DNA of 64,000 nucleotides from Sphingopyxis sp. 2PD (GTDB lineage Bacteria > Pseudomonadota > Alphaproteobacteria > Sphingomonadales > Sphingomonadaceae): contig NZ_SCMU01000006.1 in the NCBI RefSeq assembly GCF_005503695.1, positions 1-64,000 of the forward strand, given 5' to 3'. This document shows positions 16,562 to 25,797 of the stretch, in pieces. A model generated the notes under the pieces. It saw only the letters and a list, made by a program, of their open reading frames with translations, was not told the DNA's origin and did no database searches. The position numbers and the translations under genes were made by a program. Numbering within the stretch: position 1 is the stretch's first letter; every line of letters begins with the position of its first letter.

Positions 16562-17478
16562 AATTTTCCCTCCTTGGTTCGGGCATCGATCAACACGGCT
16601 TCGCCGAGCGCGACGGCGCCAAGCGGCCCGGCCCGGTCTCCGAGCGCCGGAAGCGTGACCAGATCTTCGGCCGCGTCGCCCGGGACGAAGGGAAGATAGC
16701 CAGCCAGGTCCGCGACGACATGCTGCCAGGCGCGTTCGAGCAGAAAGGAGCGGCCCATGCCGATCCCGCCGCCTATCAGGATTTTCTGCGGGCTCGTTAC
16801 CAGCAGAAGAGCACCGATCAGCTGGGCCAGGTCGTGCGCGACAAACGACCAGCGCGGATCATCTGCCCGTATTTCCTCGCCCGCCCTGCCGAACCGCGCC
16901 TGCAGCGCAGGACCCGACAACAGGCCCTCGATGCAGTCGCCATGAAACGGGCAGCTACCCGAAAACTCGTCGCCGTTTGCGCGCCGCAATCGGAGATGCC
17001 CGATCTCGGGATGGAGCGCCCCGTGCACGGGGCGCCCTCCGAGCAGCAAGCCCCCGCCGACGCCGGTGCCGAGCGTCAGATAGCAGAGGCTGTCGAGGCC
17101 CTGTCCAGCGCCCCAGCGCCATTCGGCAAGGGCCGCGGCATTGACGTCGGTATCGATACGCCACGGGCAATCCGCGACCGCGCCCAGCGCACCCGCGATA
17201 TCGGCTCCGCTCCAGCCTGCCTTGGGCGTGGCGAGCATTGTGCCAAAATCCGTTGCACCCGGATCAAGCCGCAGCGGACCGAAAGAAGCTATTCCGAGCG
17301 CGGCAAATCCTTCGCGCCGCTTCCACCCTTCGAGCGTGTCGACGAGGGCGCCGAGCGTTTCATTTGGCGTCGTCGTCGCAAATCGCGCGCTCGCCAGAAT
17401 TTCGCTCCCGCGGGCAAGGACAGCCAGCGCTTTCGTCCCCCCCAGTTCGATGCCGGCGATTGTCTTCATAGGGACCAT
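16558..17478 (-). CDS. ROK-family fructokinase
   Basis: Cytoplasmic ATP-dependent hexokinase of the ROK family, most likely phosphorylating the fructose released from sucrose. The 306-residue product has the phosphate-binding IAGIELGGTKALAVL, DTDVNAAALAEWRWGAG, LTLGTGVGGGLLLGG, EIGHL and the zinc-site segment CPFHGDCIEGLLSGPA of fructokinase-like ROK proteins. The ATG at 17478 lies 2 bp after the GH68 stop; another ATG at 17469 is possible. It overlaps the following esterase gene by 4 bp. Confidence 0.92.
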   Translation of the reverse strand: MVPMKTIAGIELGGTKALAVLARGSEILASARFATTTPNETLGALVDTLEGWKRREGFAALGIASFGPLRLDPGATDFGTMLATPKAGWSGADIAGALGAVADCPWRIDTDVNAAALAEWRWGAGQGLDSLCYLTLGTGVGGGLLLGGRPVHGALHPEIGHLRLRRANGDEFSGSCPFHGDCIEGLLSGPALQARFGRAGEEIRADDPRWSFVAHDLAQLIGALLLVTSPQKILIGGGIGMGRSFLLERAWQHVVADLAGYLPFVPGDAAEDLVTLPALGDRAGPLGAVALGEAVLIDARTKEGKF

Positions 17479-17480
17479 AG

Positions 17481-18587
17481 CTATCGCGCGATCCCTGCCT
17501 TGTCGCCTGCCAGCCACAGATGAACGAACGGCGCAAACGCGCCGCCGAAGTTCCGGTCATCGCCGCCGCTCCAGTCATCGACAAAGCTCGTGACGGACAA
17601 GTCGGGCAGTACGAACCAGCTATAGGCCTGCGCCGGCGCGGCTTCGGGATTGGCGAACACCAGCCCGCTACCATTGACCGGGCGCCAGCCCTCGAAGAGC
17701 GCGGGGGATACCATTGCGTAGAGCCCGGTCGGGCCGGCAGGCCCCGACGGCGCAAAAACATGACGCTGCGTCGACCAGAAGAGATAATAAAGGCCGGCGT
17801 GGAAAATGATGTGCGGTCGCTCGAGTTCGTTGTTGAGCGTGTCTGCGCTGACGATCGGCGGAAGGAGGGTCCAGCCCTGCTCGCCGCATTGTCGGCGAAC
17901 AATTCCGATGACGCCGTTATATTCGGACCGCGAGCGCGCCTGCGATCCCGCGAACAGCAGATAATCATCGCCTCCCGCCGGATCACGGAAGAAGGCCGGA
18001 TCGCGGAACGCCTTGATCTTCCCAACCTCGCTCGGGCCGCCGCAGGTGGACATATAATGCTCGAGGTCGATCGGGACGATTTCTTCCAGCTCGCGCCAAT
18101 CGCCAAGCCTGGGTGCCTCGCCCGACAGGTCGAGCGTCGCCAACGCTGAAAATAAACGCTGCTCGAAGGTCAAAATCTGCTCGCCGCGACGCCCGGTAGC
18201 GGTAAAATATAGGGCGACGGTCGCAAGGTCCGCGGAAGCGACGGCCGACCCCGACCATTCGCGGCTACCGGGTGAAAAGCCGTCTGGCATGGCCGGCCCG
18301 AGGTGCCGCCATCCTTCCGCGCTGTGCAGCAGCAGGTGGATGCGTGCATGCCCGTGGCGCTCGTCCGGGTCGGCGAAGCGCGGCGCGCCGAGTGCCATCC
18401 ACAGCTGCCTGCCACCGGCCAGGATGATCGGCTTTCCGGCCTCGTCCTGCACAGGCCAGGCGTCCCAGACGCCGAGATCGGGAGCGATCGGTGCGAAATC
18501 TTCCTCGCTGAGCAGCGGCGCCCGCAGAACGGGCGCTGCGTCGATCGCCTCGATATGATCACCCGTCCAGCGAGCCGGAACCATCAT
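17481..18587 (-). CDS. GH68 sucrose-cleaving enzyme
   Basis: Glycoside hydrolase family 68 (levansucrase/beta-fructofuranosidase type) with 368 residues. Visible active-site elements are the nucleophile Asp42 in VWDAWPVQ, the EWSGSA segment near 110, the transition-state stabiliser Asp196 in RDP and the acid/base Glu256 in ELERPH. There is no signal peptide, unlike secreted levansucrases, so it probably hydrolyses sucrose inside the cell or periplasm-free. It follows the TonB receptor with a hairpin between them and is followed after 2 bp by the ROK kinase. Confidence 0.9.
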   Translation of the reverse strand: MMVPARWTGDHIEAIDAAPVLRAPLLSEEDFAPIAPDLGVWDAWPVQDEAGKPIILAGGRQLWMALGAPRFADPDERHGHARIHLLLHSAEGWRHLGPAMPDGFSPGSREWSGSAVASADLATVALYFTATGRRGEQILTFEQRLFSALATLDLSGEAPRLGDWRELEEIVPIDLEHYMSTCGGPSEVGKIKAFRDPAFFRDPAGGDDYLLFAGSQARSRSEYNGVIGIVRRQCGEQGWTLLPPIVSADTLNNELERPHIIFHAGLYYLFWSTQRHVFAPSGPAGPTGLYAMVSPALFEGWRPVNGSGLVFANPEAAPAQAYSWFVLPDLSVTSFVDDWSGGDDRNFGGAFAPFVHLWLAGDKAGIAR

Positions 18588-18653
18588 GATAATTTCACTC
18601 TCAAATATTCGAAAACCGGACGGACGCGCCGTCGAACATCGGAATCAAATGAG

Positions 18654-18679
18654 GGGGCGAGCGCCGCTGCGCTCGCCCC
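18654..18679 (-). other. Intercistronic hairpin between TonB receptor and GH68
   Basis: Perfect 11-bp arms GGGGCGAGCGC / GCGCTCGCCCC with a 4-base loop, 6 bp after the receptor stop. There is no T-run on the minus strand, so it is likely an attenuating or mRNA-stabilising element that allows more receptor than downstream enzymes. Confidence 0.6.
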
Positions 18680-18685
18680 TCCTGA

Positions 18686-20809
18686 TCAATCGATGGTGGT
18701 GCGCAAGCGCAGGCCGATGGTGCGCGGATAAGGTCCGGCGAGCAGCAGACTGTTGCGAACGAAAGACGGACCGCGTTCGTCGGCGAGATTCTCGCCGAAG
18801 ATCGAAAGTTCCCAGCGGTCCGTGCGGATTCCCGCACTGGCATTGTAGAGCGAGTAGGGCCGGACGACATAGCCGTCGTACATGACCCGGCTGCTGGTGC
18901 GGCTGGCCGCACCGTTGAGGAAGAAGCGCAGGTCGCCGCTGCCGAGCGGCCGCTCGAAATCGGCATCGAGACGATAATTATACTTCGCTGTGCTCGAGAG
19001 GCGCTCGCCATTGGCGACGTTGGGAAGCGAGGCGGTGACGGCGGGATAGATGTCGCGGAATTCGCTGTCGTTCCAGTTGGCGACCGCGCCGAGATTGAGG
19101 CCATCGATCGGGGTGCGCCACCGCGCTTCGAGATCGACCCCCGTCGTGCGGGCTTTGCCGACGTTCGCGAACGCGGAAACGCCGAACGGCGTGAGACCGA
19201 ATTGCAGATCCTTGAAGTCGATGCGGTAGACGTTGAGCCCGAGCTGGACGCGGCCGTCGGCGAGCTTCGCCTTGATGCCCGCCTCATAGTTGGTGAGCGT
19301 ATCGGGAGCGAGCGCGATCGAGGACGGAATTCCCGAGGCCTCGACCAGCGAGGCCTGGAACGGCGTCTGGGTAATGCCGCTCCGGAATCCCGTGCTGACC
19401 GTCACGAAGGCGGTCAGATCGTCGGTCGGGAACCAGGAAAGGTTCGCGCGCCACGTCACCTTGTCGGGTTTGGTTTGCCCCGAGCCCGTTCCGGTCAGGA
19501 TCGAGTCCGCATCGAAGCGTCGATTGTCCTTGTAATAGCGGATGCCGACCAGCGGCACGAGCTTGCCGCCGAACAGATCGTAGCTGATTTCGCCGAAAGC
19601 GGAATAGTTGCGGGTCCGCGTATCGTTGAACCCACTGATGGTGAGCGCGGTCAAGTTGGCATCGAAGCTGAAGAGCGCCTTAGCATTCTGGTAGAAACCG
19701 CCGACCAGCCAGTGGAACGGACCATCGCCGTTCGAGCGAAGCTGGATTTCCTGCGCGAAGCTGCGCGCATCATAACCGTTGAAGAGCGCGCCGGTGCCGA
19801 GCGGTCCGAAGGTCTGTCCGGTCAGATAGCCATATTCGGCATCGAGATAGCTGGTCGAACTGCTGAGGATCGCGGCGCCGGCGTCATATTCGACCGACAC
19901 GCTGTAGAGATCGAAATTCCCGTTCTCATATCCGCGCGTGGTTCCGCTGAACCACTGCTGGGCAGGCTCAAGCTGGTTGATGCTCTGCGTATAATTCTGG
20001 CGCGGTTCCCAGTGCGCGGCCTGCGCCCGGATGCGCAGCGCGTCGGTCGGCTGCCAGAGCAGGACCGCCCGCACGTCGCGGTTGGTGACGTCGTTGGCAT
20101 TCTTGAACGACGGCCCACCGGTCGCCGGCGTCTCGCTGAAGATATCGACATAGCCGGCACGCTTGTCATAGCCGCCGCTGATGCGGATCGCGAGCCGATC
20201 CTTGATCAGCGGCACCGAGATCGCTGCCGACACCCCGTAGTTCAGCGCGCTCGCATCATCCATCTTCGCGATCGTCGCCTCGCCGCGCATCTCGAAATTG
20301 TCGAGATCGGGCTCGCGCGTATGGTAGATGATCGTGCCCCCTGCCGAACCCTGCCCATAGAGTGTACCCTGCGGCCCGCGCAGGACCTCGATGCGGTCGA
20401 TATCGATGAAGCGGAGCGGCGGCGCGATCGGCGAATTGGGAATCGCGAAGGGAACGTCGTCGATATAGTAGCCGATCGGCGAGTCGCCGATGCCGCCCGC
20501 GGCTCCCACGCCGCGCAGCGAGAAGGTCTTGATCACCGAGCCGACCTGTTCGCCCGGCGAAGCACCCGGGATCGAGTTCACAAGATCGGTCGTCTCGCGG
20601 ATTCCGCGCTCTTCGAGCTGCTCGCCGCTGAAGGCCTGGATCGCGAGCGGCGTGTCGATCAGCGACTGCGAGCCCTGGCGCGACGCCGTCACGACGATGT
20701 CGCTGTCACTGCTTTCCGTCGTGGAAGCTGCATCTTGCGCCATCACCGGAGTGATCAATGCGATATGTGCAATGCCGGTAAAGGCGGCGGCGGTCAGGCG
20801 GCGTGTCAT
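18686..20809 (-). CDS. TonB-dependent receptor (sucrose/acylsucrose uptake)
   Basis: Outer-membrane beta-barrel receptor of 707 residues. A signal peptide (MTRRLTAAAFTGIAHIALIT, cleavage after VMA) is followed by the TonB box SDIVVTASR, a plug domain with IQAFSGEQLEERGIRET and VLRGPQGTLYGQGSAGG, and a long barrel that ends with PYPRTIGLRLRTTID. GAGAGG before the ATG at 20809 supports this start. It heads the minus-strand operon and faces the transporter gene across two LacI-type operators. By analogy with SuxA of Xanthomonas it should import sucrose or a derivative. Confidence 0.93.
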   Translation of the reverse strand: MTRRLTAAAFTGIAHIALITPVMAQDAASTTESSDSDIVVTASRQGSQSLIDTPLAIQAFSGEQLEERGIRETTDLVNSIPGASPGEQVGSVIKTFSLRGVGAAGGIGDSPIGYYIDDVPFAIPNSPIAPPLRFIDIDRIEVLRGPQGTLYGQGSAGGTIIYHTREPDLDNFEMRGEATIAKMDDASALNYGVSAAISVPLIKDRLAIRISGGYDKRAGYVDIFSETPATGGPSFKNANDVTNRDVRAVLLWQPTDALRIRAQAAHWEPRQNYTQSINQLEPAQQWFSGTTRGYENGNFDLYSVSVEYDAGAAILSSSTSYLDAEYGYLTGQTFGPLGTGALFNGYDARSFAQEIQLRSNGDGPFHWLVGGFYQNAKALFSFDANLTALTISGFNDTRTRNYSAFGEISYDLFGGKLVPLVGIRYYKDNRRFDADSILTGTGSGQTKPDKVTWRANLSWFPTDDLTAFVTVSTGFRSGITQTPFQASLVEASGIPSSIALAPDTLTNYEAGIKAKLADGRVQLGLNVYRIDFKDLQFGLTPFGVSAFANVGKARTTGVDLEARWRTPIDGLNLGAVANWNDSEFRDIYPAVTASLPNVANGERLSSTAKYNYRLDADFERPLGSGDLRFFLNGAASRTSSRVMYDGYVVRPYSLYNASAGIRTDRWELSIFGENLADERGPSFVRNSLLLAGPYPRTIGLRLRTTID

Positions 20810-20847
20810 AGGTCCTCTCCCCATAAGCTGCGAATCCGCGATGGAAT

Positions 20848-20863
20848 ACGCAATCGATTGCGT
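20848..20863. promoter_or_regulatory. LacI-type operator 1
   Basis: Perfect 16-bp palindrome ACGCAATCGATTGCGT with the central CG expected of LacI-family operators. It lies 39 bp upstream of the TonB receptor start and in the shared promoter region with the transporter. Confidence 0.88.
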
Positions 20864-20870
20864 GCGGTTT

Positions 20871-20886
20871 ACGCAATCGATTGCGC
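20871..20886. promoter_or_regulatory. LacI-type operator 2
   Basis: Near-identical palindrome ACGCAATCGATTGCGC (14 central bases perfect), centred 23 bp from operator 1. It is placed to control the transporter start at 20939. The likely regulator is the LacI protein encoded at 22451. Confidence 0.88.
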
Positions 20887-20938
20887 AGTTGTCAACTCTC
20901 TGTTACCCGGCGGCAACGAATGTAGGTGGAGAGCACGC

Positions 20939-22408
20939 ATGACAGGACCGACCGACCTTCCGAAAGGCGCCAAAGTCGGCACTTCGACGAAGCTTTATTA
21001 CGGGAGCGGTCAAGCCGTCGACGCCATCGTCCAGGCGATCGTCAACACCTTCCTCCTCTTCTATCTCACCGCCGTATGCGGGATGTCGGGGGCTGCCGCC
21101 GGCAGCATTTTCCTGATCTCGCTTGGCGTCGACGGGTTGCTCGATCCGTTCATCGGGCGGCTCTCGGACAATTGGCGGTCGCGCTGGGGCCGCCGCCTCC
21201 CCTTCATGACGATCGCGCTTCCGCCCATGATGATCGCCTCGGCGCTGCTGTTCACGCTCCCCGCCAATCTCGCCGGCGGCGCCCTCTTCGCTTATGTGCT
21301 GGCGCTCAACATCGTCCTGCGTGTCGGCCTGTCGGTTTTCGCGCTCCCTCATTCGGCGCTGACCGCCGAACTCAGCGACGATTATGGCGAGCGCTCGATT
21401 ATCAGCACCTACCGGGCCCTGTTCATCGTGCTGGGCACCGCGGCCGCGCTTCTCCCCGCCTTCGGCTTCCTGTTCGCCGAAGACGGCGCGCTCCAGACCC
21501 GGCCGCCCTACCAGTGGCTCGGGCTCATGACCGCCTGCCTGATCGGCGGGTTCGGGTCGGTCTGCGTGGGGGGGATCTTCAAGACCGTGCGCAGGCTGCC
21601 GATGCCGCCCGGCGAGGCGACGGGCACCGGCTTCCTGTCGGACATGGCACAGCTGTTTCGCAATCCGTCCTTCGTGCCGATGTTCGGCGGCGCGGTGCTG
21701 GTGCTGGTCGGCCAGGGCGCGACGACGGCGCTCAACCTTCACGCGTACCGCTATTTCTGGGAGCTGCCGACCGCCTATATGCAGCTGCCGCTGCTCGTTC
21801 TGCCGCTCGGCATGCTGCTCGGAACCCTCGCCGCAGGCCTCTTGCTGCGGCGCATCGAAAAGCGCGACGGCGTCGTCGGCGCGATCACGCTGCTCGGCGT
21901 CTACCAGATCGTCATCACCCTGCTCGCCGTCACCGGCGTCATTCCCGCGGGGTCGATGATCGCGGTCGTTCTCGTCGCGATCAGCGGCTTGCTCTTCGGC
22001 GGCTGCGGCGCGCTCTGCTTCGTCTGCTTCTACTCGATGATCGCCGACGCGGTCGATGAGCATGATCACCTCTTCGGCGTGCGCCGCGAGGCCCTCTATG
22101 CCGCGGCGCTGATGGTCGGAGCCAAGGCTGCCACCGGTCTCGGTGCCTTCCTTTCCGGACTCGGTCTCCAACTCATCGGGTTCGTGGCGCCGGCGAAAGC
22201 GAGCGGGATCGTCCCGCCGGATATCGCCACGTCGGTGGGTCTCCTATGGGGCCTCGGCGGCGCGCTGGTCGTGCTCGCGGCCATCCCCTTTCTTCGGCGA
22301 TACAGGATCGATCGGTCGCATCATGCGGCGGTCCTCGAAAGCCTTGCGGCGCGCAACGCCGATCACAACACGGCACCGAATTTGACGCCGGACCTTGCGC
22401 AGGCCTGA
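20939..22408 (+). CDS. GPH-type MFS sugar:cation symporter
   Basis: Inner-membrane transporter of 489 residues with about 12 helices. The glycoside-pentoside-hexuronide (MelB-like) pattern is seen in DGLLDPFIGRLSDNWRSRWGRRLPF, ALTAELSDDYGERS and FYSMIADAVDEHD. It lies divergent from the TonB receptor and upstream of lacI, so it is the likely importer for sucrose or the deacylated or intact sugar ester. The frame is open far upstream but that part is antisense to the receptor; ATG 20939 follows GGTGGAGAG. Confidence 0.92.
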   Translation: MTGPTDLPKGAKVGTSTKLYYGSGQAVDAIVQAIVNTFLLFYLTAVCGMSGAAAGSIFLISLGVDGLLDPFIGRLSDNWRSRWGRRLPFMTIALPPMMIASALLFTLPANLAGGALFAYVLALNIVLRVGLSVFALPHSALTAELSDDYGERSIISTYRALFIVLGTAAALLPAFGFLFAEDGALQTRPPYQWLGLMTACLIGGFGSVCVGGIFKTVRRLPMPPGEATGTGFLSDMAQLFRNPSFVPMFGGAVLVLVGQGATTALNLHAYRYFWELPTAYMQLPLLVLPLGMLLGTLAAGLLLRRIEKRDGVVGAITLLGVYQIVITLLAVTGVIPAGSMIAVVLVAISGLLFGGCGALCFVCFYSMIADAVDEHDHLFGVRREALYAAALMVGAKAATGLGAFLSGLGLQLIGFVAPAKASGIVPPDIATSVGLLWGLGGALVVLAAIPFLRRYRIDRSHHAAVLESLAARNADHNTAPNLTPDLAQA

Positions 22409-22414
22409 TCGGCG

Positions 22415-22430
22415 GTGCAATCGATGGCGT
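22415..22430. promoter_or_regulatory. Possible third LacI operator
   Basis: GTGCAATCGATGGCGT matches operator 1 at 13 of 16 positions. It lies between the transporter stop and the LacI start, so it may serve autoregulation. Confidence 0.5.
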
Positions 22431-22450
22431 AACGCAGACGGGCGAGTGGA

Positions 22451-23488
22451 ATGGAACTGGAAAAGGTGCGCCCAAAGTCGGGCCGGGCAGTCAAGATGAC
22501 GGACATTGCGCGGATCGCGGGGGTATCCTCGTCGACCGTGTCGCGGGCGCTTGCCGATCATCCCACCATTCCCGAGGCGACGCGAAATACGATCCAGGCG
22601 CTGGCGAGAGAGCATGGCTATGTCGTGAACCGCGCCGCGCGGAACCTGCGCCAGAGCCAGACGCAGACGATCGCCGTCGCGGTCCCGCTTGGCCACGAGC
22701 GCGAGCAGCTGATTTCAGACCCCTTCTTCCTGCGCCTGTTCGGACATCTCGCCGACGAGATTTCGCAGCGGCGCTACGACATCCTGCTCGTGCGCGAGCC
22801 CTCGCCCGACGCGCATTGGCTAGGGCGCCTCGTTCAGTCGCAGCGCGCCGACGGCTTCATCATCGTCGGGCAGAGCGACCAGCATCAGGCCCTTAACCTT
22901 GCGGCCCGCGACTACCGCCCGCTGGTCGTCTTCGGTTCAGAACTGCCAGATCAAATCTATTGCTCCGTCGGCTCCGACAATTTCGAGGGCGGCCGGCTTG
23001 CCACGGACCATTTGCTCCGATCCGGCCGCAGGCGCATCCTGTTCCTCGGTCCCGCCGAACTGCCGCAGATCGACCTCCGGCTGGACGGTTACCGGCAGGC
23101 GATCGGCGATCATGGCCTGTCGGTCGACGAGAGCTTCGTCCTGCCCGCGCATTTTACGGGACCCTCGGCCCATGACGCGGTGCGCGATCTTCTCGCGCGG
23201 GGGGTGGAATTCGACGGCATCTTTGCGGCCTCTGACGGCATCGCGCTGTCCGCGATCCGCGCGCTTGAGAGTGCAGGCATGCGCTGCCCTGACGACATCT
23301 CCGTCGTGGGTTTCGACGACAGCGATCTCGCCTCGCAATCCCATCCGGCGCTAACCACCATTCGGCAAGATGTCCCCGGTATCGCGGCGACGATCGTCGA
23401 TCATCTGTTTCGACGGCTGGAAGGGGAAGGCACCTATTCGTCGACGCTGCCGGTGAGCCTCATCCTCCGGGAATCCGCTCCCGGCTGA
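22451..23488 (+). CDS. LacI-family transcriptional regulator
   Basis: The 345-residue repressor has the N-terminal LacI helix-turn-helix MTDIARIAGVSSSTVSRALA with hinge AARNLRQSQTQTIAV, and a periplasmic-binding-protein-like effector domain with GSDNFEGGRLATDHLL, DGIFAASDGIALSAIRAL and ISVVGFDDSDLASQSHPALT. It follows the transporter by 42 bp. The palindromes in the receptor/transporter promoter are the obvious targets; the inducer is likely sucrose, fructose or an acylated form. Confidence 0.93.
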   Translation: MELEKVRPKSGRAVKMTDIARIAGVSSSTVSRALADHPTIPEATRNTIQALAREHGYVVNRAARNLRQSQTQTIAVAVPLGHEREQLISDPFFLRLFGHLADEISQRRYDILLVREPSPDAHWLGRLVQSQRADGFIIVGQSDQHQALNLAARDYRPLVVFGSELPDQIYCSVGSDNFEGGRLATDHLLRSGRRRILFLGPAELPQIDLRLDGYRQAIGDHGLSVDESFVLPAHFTGPSAHDAVRDLLARGVEFDGIFAASDGIALSAIRALESAGMRCPDDISVVGFDDSDLASQSHPALTTIRQDVPGIAATIVDHLFRRLEGEGTYSSTLPVSLILRESAPG

Positions 23489-23560
23489 AAACACAGATGG
23501 CCGAAACCAGACTTTCCGCTAAGCGATGAGGCGACGGCAAAAGCGGCCCATAAGCGCTCG

Positions 23561-24184
23561 CTATCGCGGCGCGTCGAGCTGGATGATCGTCGCCATCCGC
23601 ACCAGATCGGACAATGTCTTCGCCTGCATCTTCATCATCGCATTCGCGCGGTAGACCTCGACCGTCCGCGCGCTAATTGAAAGATCGAAAGCGATGGCCT
23701 TGTTCGCCTTGCCGGCAACAAGACCGTCGACGACTTCCCGCTCACGCGCCGAAAGCGCGGCCATCCGTTCGAGGATTGCCTGCCGTTCGGCCCGCGCACT
23801 TTCGCTCCCGGCCTGCACCGTCAGCGCGCGCCGGATGGCGCCGAGCATGACCTCGTCATCGAACGGCTTCTCGATGAAATCGGCGACACCCGCCTTCATG
23901 GCCTGAATGGCGAGCGGAACATCGGCATGGCCGGTGATCATGATGACCGGGACTGCCGCGCCTCGCGCCTTCAGCGCCTCGACCAGCTCGATACCGCTCG
24001 TGCCCGGCATCCGCACATCGGTCACCACGCACGCGCCTTCGAGCGGCGGCGAGGCTTTCAGGAACGCATCGGCGGACGCGAAACCCCGGACGCGAATTTC
24101 GGCACAATCGAGAAGAAACTCGAGCGAGCCTCGAGCGCCGTCGTCATCGTCGATCACATAGACGATCGGATCACTCGCCATCAT
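23561..24184 (-). CDS. fixJ: FixJ-type response regulator
   Basis: Two-domain DNA-binding regulator of 207 residues. The receiver domain has the acidic pocket VIDDDD, phospho-acceptor Asp56 in VVTDVRMPG, Thr in MITGHAD and Lys in FIEKPFDD. The LuxR-type helix-turn-helix follows: [40 protein letters not shown]. The start overlaps the fixL stop by 14 bp, and GAGGAG precedes the ATG. It should be phosphorylated by the adjacent FixL under low oxygen or NO, and the alternative oxidase gene is a probable target. Confidence 0.92.
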   Translation of the reverse strand: MMASDPIVYVIDDDDGARGSLEFLLDCAEIRVRGFASADAFLKASPPLEGACVVTDVRMPGTSGIELVEALKARGAAVPVIMITGHADVPLAIQAMKAGVADFIEKPFDDEVMLGAIRRALTVQAGSESARAERQAILERMAALSAREREVVDGLVAGKANKAIAFDLSISARTVEVYRANAMMKMQAKTLSDLVRMATIIQLDAPR

Positions 24185-25715
24185 ATAACTCCTCTTGACC
24201 CATCCTCGGCAAGGTGAAGCTGAACTGTGCCCCGCCGCCAGGTGCCGGATCGACCCAAATCTTTCCGCCATGCGCTTCGATGATCGTGCGCGAGATCGAC
24301 AAGCCCACGCCCATACCGGTCCGCTTCGTGGTTATGAAGGGCTGAAACAATTGCGCCGCGACGGCCGGGGCAATGCCGGGGCCATTGTCGGTCACGGTGA
24401 CCCGGGCCATGTCACCATCGGCCTCGATCGCTATCGTCAGCTTGCGGTCCCCGGCAGCCGTTTCGGCAAAGGCGTCGACCGCGTTGCGGACGAGGTTCAG
24501 CACCACCTGCTGTATCTGTACCTTGTCCACGAGCACCAGATCGACGGCGGTATCGAAGGCGAAGCGAATGCGAATATCATGTTCGCGCGCGCCGACCAGC
24601 GCAAGCGCGCTCGCTTCTTCGACCAGCTTGGGCAGGCTTTCGACGGCGCGCTCGGTTTCGCCGCGCGCGACGAAATCGCGCAGCCGCCGGATGATGTCGC
24701 CCGCGCGTAGCGCTTCCGCGGCCGCTTTTTCGACGGCGTCGGCCAAGCGATCGTGCGGGACATCGTCGCGCGCAAGCAGCATCCTGCTGCCCCTGAGATA
24801 GTTGGCGACCGCCGACAGCGGCTGGTTGATCTCGTGCGCCAGCGCCGATGCCATCTCGCCCAGACTGGTAAGGCGGGAGACGTGGACCAGTTCGTTCTGC
24901 AGTTCCTGCAATCGCACCTCGGCCTCCTGACGTTCGGTGAGGTCGCGAATGAAACCGGTGAAGAAGCGCTCGCCGCCGGCTCGCATCTCCCCGACCGATA
25001 ATTCGATCGGGAAGGTCGATCCGTCGCGCCGTTCGCCGACGACCACCCGACCGGTTCCGATGATCCGCTTCTCGCCGGTCCGGTAATAACGATCGAGATA
25101 ATCGTCATGCGCGGCGCGATAGGGCTCGGGCATCAGCATCCGGACATTCTTGCCCACCGCCTCTTCTGCCCGCCAGCCGAACATGCGTGTCGCCGCCGGA
25201 CTGAAATCGCGGATCGCTCCCGCCTCGTCGATCACAACCATGGCGTCGGGGACGGTTTCGAGGATCGAACGCAAATGAGCCTCGCGTCCCGCCAGCGCCG
25301 CGGCTCCCTCCTCGGTTTCGACGCGGGCGTGTTGGAACCACTCGCCGCCCAGCGAGATCGCGAGCGAGATCACAAAGAAGGATCCGGCGGCGATCAGGCT
25401 GCCGCCCTCGACGGGTCCGATGCGGCTGTCGCACCATAGGCCGGCGGCCGCCCCAGCAAGCGCGGCGAGCGTGCCCGCGCGCAGCCCGGAAAGCGCGCCC
25501 GCGACCACGACCCCCGGCACGAAAAAGATGAAGGTCGCGCGCTGACCAAGCTCGGCCGCGAATAGGAGGCGAACCGCCATGCCGGCCGCGACGAAAAGCA
25601 GGGCGATGCCAAAGGCGGCCAATACCGGAAGGCGCGGAAGAAAGCGGCTCGTCAGGCGGGCACGGCGGACCTCCGGTAAATCCCTTAGGGGAGATACGGT
25701 AGGGACATCATCCAA
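24171..25715 (-). CDS. fixL: Oxygen-sensing histidine kinase FixL
   Basis: Membrane-anchored haem-PAS sensor kinase. Several helices at the N-terminus ([20 protein letters not shown] onward) precede a PAS domain with the proximal haem ligand His about 203 in [20 protein letters not shown] and the heme-side Arg in IIGTGRV. The phospho-acceptor is His about 294 in [13 protein letters not shown], followed by N, G1 and G2 boxes ([30 protein letters not shown]). I prefer the TTG at 25715 since its numbering matches Bradyrhizobium FixL within a few residues. The ATG at 25814 would overlap the divergent oxidase start. Confidence 0.9.
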   Translation of the reverse strand: MDDVPTVSPLRDLPEVRRARLTSRFLPRLPVLAAFGIALLFVAAGMAVRLLFAAELGQRATFIFFVPGVVVAGALSGLRAGTLAALAGAAAGLWCDSRIGPVEGGSLIAAGSFFVISLAISLGGEWFQHARVETEEGAAALAGREAHLRSILETVPDAMVVIDEAGAIRDFSPAATRMFGWRAEEAVGKNVRMLMPEPYRAAHDDYLDRYYRTGEKRIIGTGRVVVGERRDGSTFPIELSVGEMRAGGERFFTGFIRDLTERQEAEVRLQELQNELVHVSRLTSLGEMASALAHEINQPLSAVANYLRGSRMLLARDDVPHDRLADAVEKAAAEALRAGDIIRRLRDFVARGETERAVESLPKLVEEASALALVGAREHDIRIRFAFDTAVDLVLVDKVQIQQVVLNLVRNAVDAFAETAAGDRKLTIAIEADGDMARVTVTDNGPGIAPAVAAQLFQPFITTKRTGMGVGLSISRTIIEAHGGKIWVDPAPGGGAQFSFTLPRMGQEELYDGE

Positions 25716-25797
25716 ATTTCCGTGCTCCTCGTTCAGGCCTATTTCGTCTCCATCGACGGCATCTATGAACCCCTGCCGCCGGAACGGAGATGTTCCA

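Noticed and set aside
16498-17523. Long plus-strand frame opposite the ROK kinase
   Set aside because: Shadow of the kinase gene; low-complexity composition and no ribosome site.
19202-20938. Plus-strand open frame running into the transporter start
   Set aside because: It is antisense to the TonB receptor and only the part from 20939 has transporter features.
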